A DNA stretch of 64,000 nucleotides from NCBI GenBank assembly GCA_947494325.1, contig CANLUS010000003.1, positions 124,001 to 188,000 on the forward strand, given 5' to 3'. Positions within the stretch are counted from its first letter, which is position 1; each line of letters begins with the position of its first letter. This stretch comes from an uncultured Flavobacteriaceae bacterium. Its GTDB lineage: Bacteria > Bacteroidota > Bacteroidia > Flavobacteriales > Flavobacteriaceae. The notes beneath the pieces were generated by a model. It saw only the letters and a list, made by a program, of their open reading frames with translations, was not told the DNA's origin and searched no databases. The position numbers were made by a program, and so were the translations under genes. Positions 61,533-64,000 of this stretch are shown here, one piece after another.

Positions 61533-64000
61533 ATGAAGCAAAAATATGTCATTGCCTTTGATCAGGGTACTACGAGTACAAGAGCTATCCTATTCAATTT
61601 AAAAGGTGAAATTGTGGCTGTGTCTCAAAAAGAATTAACACAGCATTATCCCAAATCTGGATGGGTTGAACATGATGCAAATGAGATTTTCAATGATCAA
61701 AAAGAGGCATTTGAAAATGTGATGAAGAAGGCAAAGATTACGGCCAATGATGTGGCGGCTATTGGAATCACAAATCAACGCGAAACGACCGTTGTTTGGG
61801 ATAAGGAAACTGGTGAACCCATCCATAAAGCTATTGTTTGGTTAGATAAGCGAACGACCGAAATTTGTGATAATTTAAGAGCTCAAGACTTAGAGAGCTA
61901 TGTGCGTGAACATACAGGCTTGGTGATTGATTCTTATTTTTCTGGCACCAAGCTTAAATGGATTTTAGACAATGTTGAAGGAGCACGAGGGAAAGCACAA
62001 AAAGGTCAATTATTGTTTGGGACAATTGACAGTTGGTTGATTTATAAATTCACAAATGGCAAAAAACATGTAACCGATCATACCAATGCATCTCGTACTA
62101 TGTTGTATAACATCAAAGATTTATGTTGGGATGACAAGATGTTAAAAGCGATGGACATTCCCAAAACTATGATGCCTCAAGTACAAAGTTCATCTTCTGA
62201 TTTTGGATTCGTATCTTATAAAGATGAACAAATTCCTATTTATGGTGTTGCTGGTGATCAACAAGCATCTTTGTTTGGTCAAGGTGGTCATAAAGCAGGA
62301 ATGGCCAAAAATACCTATGGCACGGGTTGTTTTTTATTACTAAATACTGGCAAAAAACAAGTTGTCTCTAAAAACGGCCTTTTAACCACTTTGACATGTA
62401 GTTTAGAGAATGAAAAAATAAAATATGCACTTGAGGGTAGTGTTTTTGTTGGTGGAGCTTCGATACAATGGTTGCGAGACCAGATGCAATTGATTAGCAA
62501 AGCATCCGAGACCGAAGCTATTTGTAATGAGATCCCGCCTTTAAAAGATCTATACGTAGTACCAGCTTTTGCAGGATTGGGTGCGCCGTACTGGGATGCA
62601 AATGCGAAGGGTGCTATTTATGGATTAACCTTAGATAGCGGAAAGAAACATCTCATAAAGGCAACTGTAGAAGCGTTGGCTTATCAAACGAGAGATGTAC
62701 TAGATGCAATGATTGAAGATAGTGGTAAACAAATGATTACCTTAAAAGTTGATGGAGGTGCTTCTGCCAATAATTACCTCATGCAGTTTCAATCTGATAT
62801 TCTGAATGTAGCCGTTGATAGACCAAAGATGTTAGAGGTAACAGCATTAGGGGCAGCATTATTAGCCGGGATAAAAGCCGGAGTTTGGACTAAAGATGAC
62901 ATCGATACTGTGCGAGAAGTGGATACGATTTTCGAACCAGAAATGGATCGAAAAATACGCAGGCAAAAGTATAAAGGATGGTTAAAGGCCATCGAAAGAA
63001 CCAAAACATCTGTGGCTAAGAAAAAAGATCGTGCCTTGCGTTTTTCAATTCTCGATCGTGAAAAACAACTTAAAAAATTAGCCGCTACGAAATTTGATCT
63101 GATTATCATTGGTGGAGGCGTAACTGGTGCAGGCATTGCTTTGGATGCCGCATCAAGAGGCCTAAAAACATGCTTAGTAGAAAAGAATGATTTTGCTTCT
63201 GGCACTAGTAATAAATCGACAAAACTGATTCATGGTGGGTTGCGTTACCTAAAACAAATGGAGATTGGTTTGGTAAAAGAGTCTGGTACTGAAAGAGCTA
63301 TTGTGCATAAATTAGCACCGCATCTGGTAGTACCAGAGAAAATGTTATTGCCTTTGATAGAAGGTGGGAACTATGGTAAAATGTTAACATCTATAGGTCT
63401 AAAAGTATATGACATTCTTGCAAATGTGGAGGGTGACGATAGGAGAAAAATGCTTGATACTAAAGAAACAATTCTCAAAGAACCATTGCTTGATGAAGCT
63501 TCTTTATTAGGCGGTGGATACTACGCAGAATATCGTACTGACGATGCTCGTTTAACCATAGAGCTCTTGAAAAAGGCCACAGAATTAGGCGCAACAATTA
63601 TCAATTATTGTGAAATGGAGGAGTTCGTTTATAACAATGAACGAAAAATACAAAGTGTTAATTGTGTTGATCATAATACAGGAGTTAAAGTCAATATAAC
63701 GGCTAGAAACGTAGTTTCTGCAGCTGGACCATGGGTAGATTTGCTACGTACAAAAGATGCTTCAATGAATAATAAACGTTTGCATCTTACAAAAGGAGTT
63801 CATATTGTTTTTCCAGCAGAAAAATTACCCATAAAACAATCTGTTTATTTTGATGTTGATGATGGGCGTATGATTTTTGCAATCCCAAGAGGAAGAGTTA
63901 CTTATGTGGGTACGACTGATACAAATTATACAGGAAATCTTGATAGAGTAGTAGCTACAAAAGATGATGTAAATTATTTATTAGATGCTGTGAACAAGAC
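61533..64000 (+). CDS. glycerol kinase-glycerol-3-phosphate dehydrogenase fusion (cut by window end)
   Basis: A single frame runs from the ATG at 61533 to the window edge without a stop (822 codons visible). Residues 1 to about 496 are a complete FGGY glycerol kinase: FDQGTTSTRAIL at the start, GVAGDQQASLFGQ, GTGCFLLLNTG and the normal C-terminal RRQKYKGWLKAIERT. After a short basic linker (SVAKKKDRA), GlpD begins near residue 502 with RFSILDREKQLKKL, then the FAD motif IIGGGVTGAG, FASGTSNKSTKLIHGG and AGPWVD. About 320 of some 520 GlpD residues lie inside the window. A TTG at 63036 sits where a separate GlpD would start, so internal initiation is also possible. Together the halves take glycerol to dihydroxyacetone phosphate. 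Confidence 0.92.
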   Translation, partial: MKQKYVIAFDQGTTSTRAILFNLKGEIVAVSQKELTQHYPKSGWVEHDANEIFNDQKEAFENVMKKAKITANDVAAIGITNQRETTVVWDKETGEPIHKAIVWLDKRTTEICDNLRAQDLESYVREHTGLVIDSYFSGTKLKWILDNVEGARGKAQKGQLLFGTIDSWLIYKFTNGKKHVTDHTNASRTMLYNIKDLCWDDKMLKAMDIPKTMMPQVQSSSSDFGFVSYKDEQIPIYGVAGDQQASLFGQGGHKAGMAKNTYGTGCFLLLNTGKKQVVSKNGLLTTLTCSLENEKIKYALEGSVFVGGASIQWLRDQMQLISKASETEAICNEIPPLKDLYVVPAFAGLGAPYWDANAKGAIYGLTLDSGKKHLIKATVEALAYQTRDVLDAMIEDSGKQMITLKVDGGASANNYLMQFQSDILNVAVDRPKMLEVTALGAALLAGIKAGVWTKDDIDTVREVDTIFEPEMDRKIRRQKYKGWLKAIERTKTSVAKKKDRALRFSILDREKQLKKLAATKFDLIIIGGGVTGAGIALDAASRGLKTCLVEKNDFASGTSNKSTKLIHGGLRYLKQMEIGLVKESGTERAIVHKLAPHLVVPEKMLLPLIEGGNYGKMLTSIGLKVYDILANVEGDDRRKMLDTKETILKEPLLDEASLLGGGYYAEYRTDDARLTIELLKKATELGATIINYCEMEEFVYNNERKIQSVNCVDHNTGVKVNITARNVVSAAGPWVDLLRTKDASMNNKRLHLTKGVHIVFPAEKLPIKQSVYFDVDDGRMIFAIPRGRVTYVGTTDTNYTGNLDRVVATKDDVNYLLDAVNK

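Noticed and set aside
62789-63205. 138-codon - strand frame across the GlpK-GlpD junction
   Set aside because: It is antisense to conserved GlpK and GlpD motifs. Its presence does not argue against the fusion.
1-64000. CRISPR arrays, tRNA or rRNA genes, insertion sequences, phage genes
   Set aside because: No spaced direct repeats, tRNA cloverleaf, transposase or phage protein was seen. The only array is the 34-bp tandem repeat, which has no spacers.

Overview
The window is AT-rich chromosomal DNA from a marine member of the Bacteroidota, almost certainly family Flavobacteriaceae. The evidence is two SusC/SusD pairs, many lipoproteins with short lipoboxes, Bacteroidota-type promoters (TTG, 19 bp, TAnnTTTG), flavobacterial gene types such as DUF4920, and enzymes for algal polysaccharides. 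I cannot name the genus from sequence alone.

Layout. Positions 1-21993 are mostly housekeeping and small metabolic genes: rluF, an AhpD-like protein, a GH16 glucanase lipoprotein, a serine/threonine dehydratase, an S15-type hydrolase, DoxX, thioredoxin, asd, trhO, ilvE, mnmD followed by a 34-bp tandem repeat, an ECF sigma factor with a membrane partner, an OmpA/PD40 protein, dsbD and a class V aminotransferase.

Positions 22033-45591 are a complete alginate utilisation locus, all on the + strand. Lyases of families PL6, PL7 (four copies) and PL17 depolymerise alginate. SusC, SusD and a PKD lipoprotein capture and import oligomers. KdgF, two SDR reductases, two KdgK-type kinases and a KDPG aldolase carry the unsaturated uronate to pyruvate and glyceraldehyde 3-phosphate. 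An ExuT-like MFS permease and an unusual Nramp-fold transporter are present. A FadR-type GntR regulator sits inside the locus, and tandem TTGG-N4-CCAA boxes with 13-bp periodicity lie on the -7 boxes of three of its promoters, which fits one uronate-responsive repressor controlling three transcripts.

Positions 45597-64000 are a second locus: galT and galK (- strand), a Nudix-type regulator, a GntR-type regulator with an effector domain, a second SusC/SusD pair, a VCBS/ASPIC lipoprotein, a cytoplasmic GH36 alpha-galactosidase-like enzyme, a sodium:solute symporter, and a single open frame fusing glycerol kinase to glycerol-3-phosphate dehydrogenase, cut by the window end. Together these could import an alpha-galactoside of glycerol (floridoside of red algae, or the deacylated headgroup of a galactolipid), split it inside the cell, and send galactose to GalK/GalT and glycerol to GlpK-GlpD. 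This galactosylglycerol hypothesis and the kinase-dehydrogenase fusion are the most novel points in the window. No tRNA, rRNA, CRISPR array, insertion sequence or phage gene was seen.
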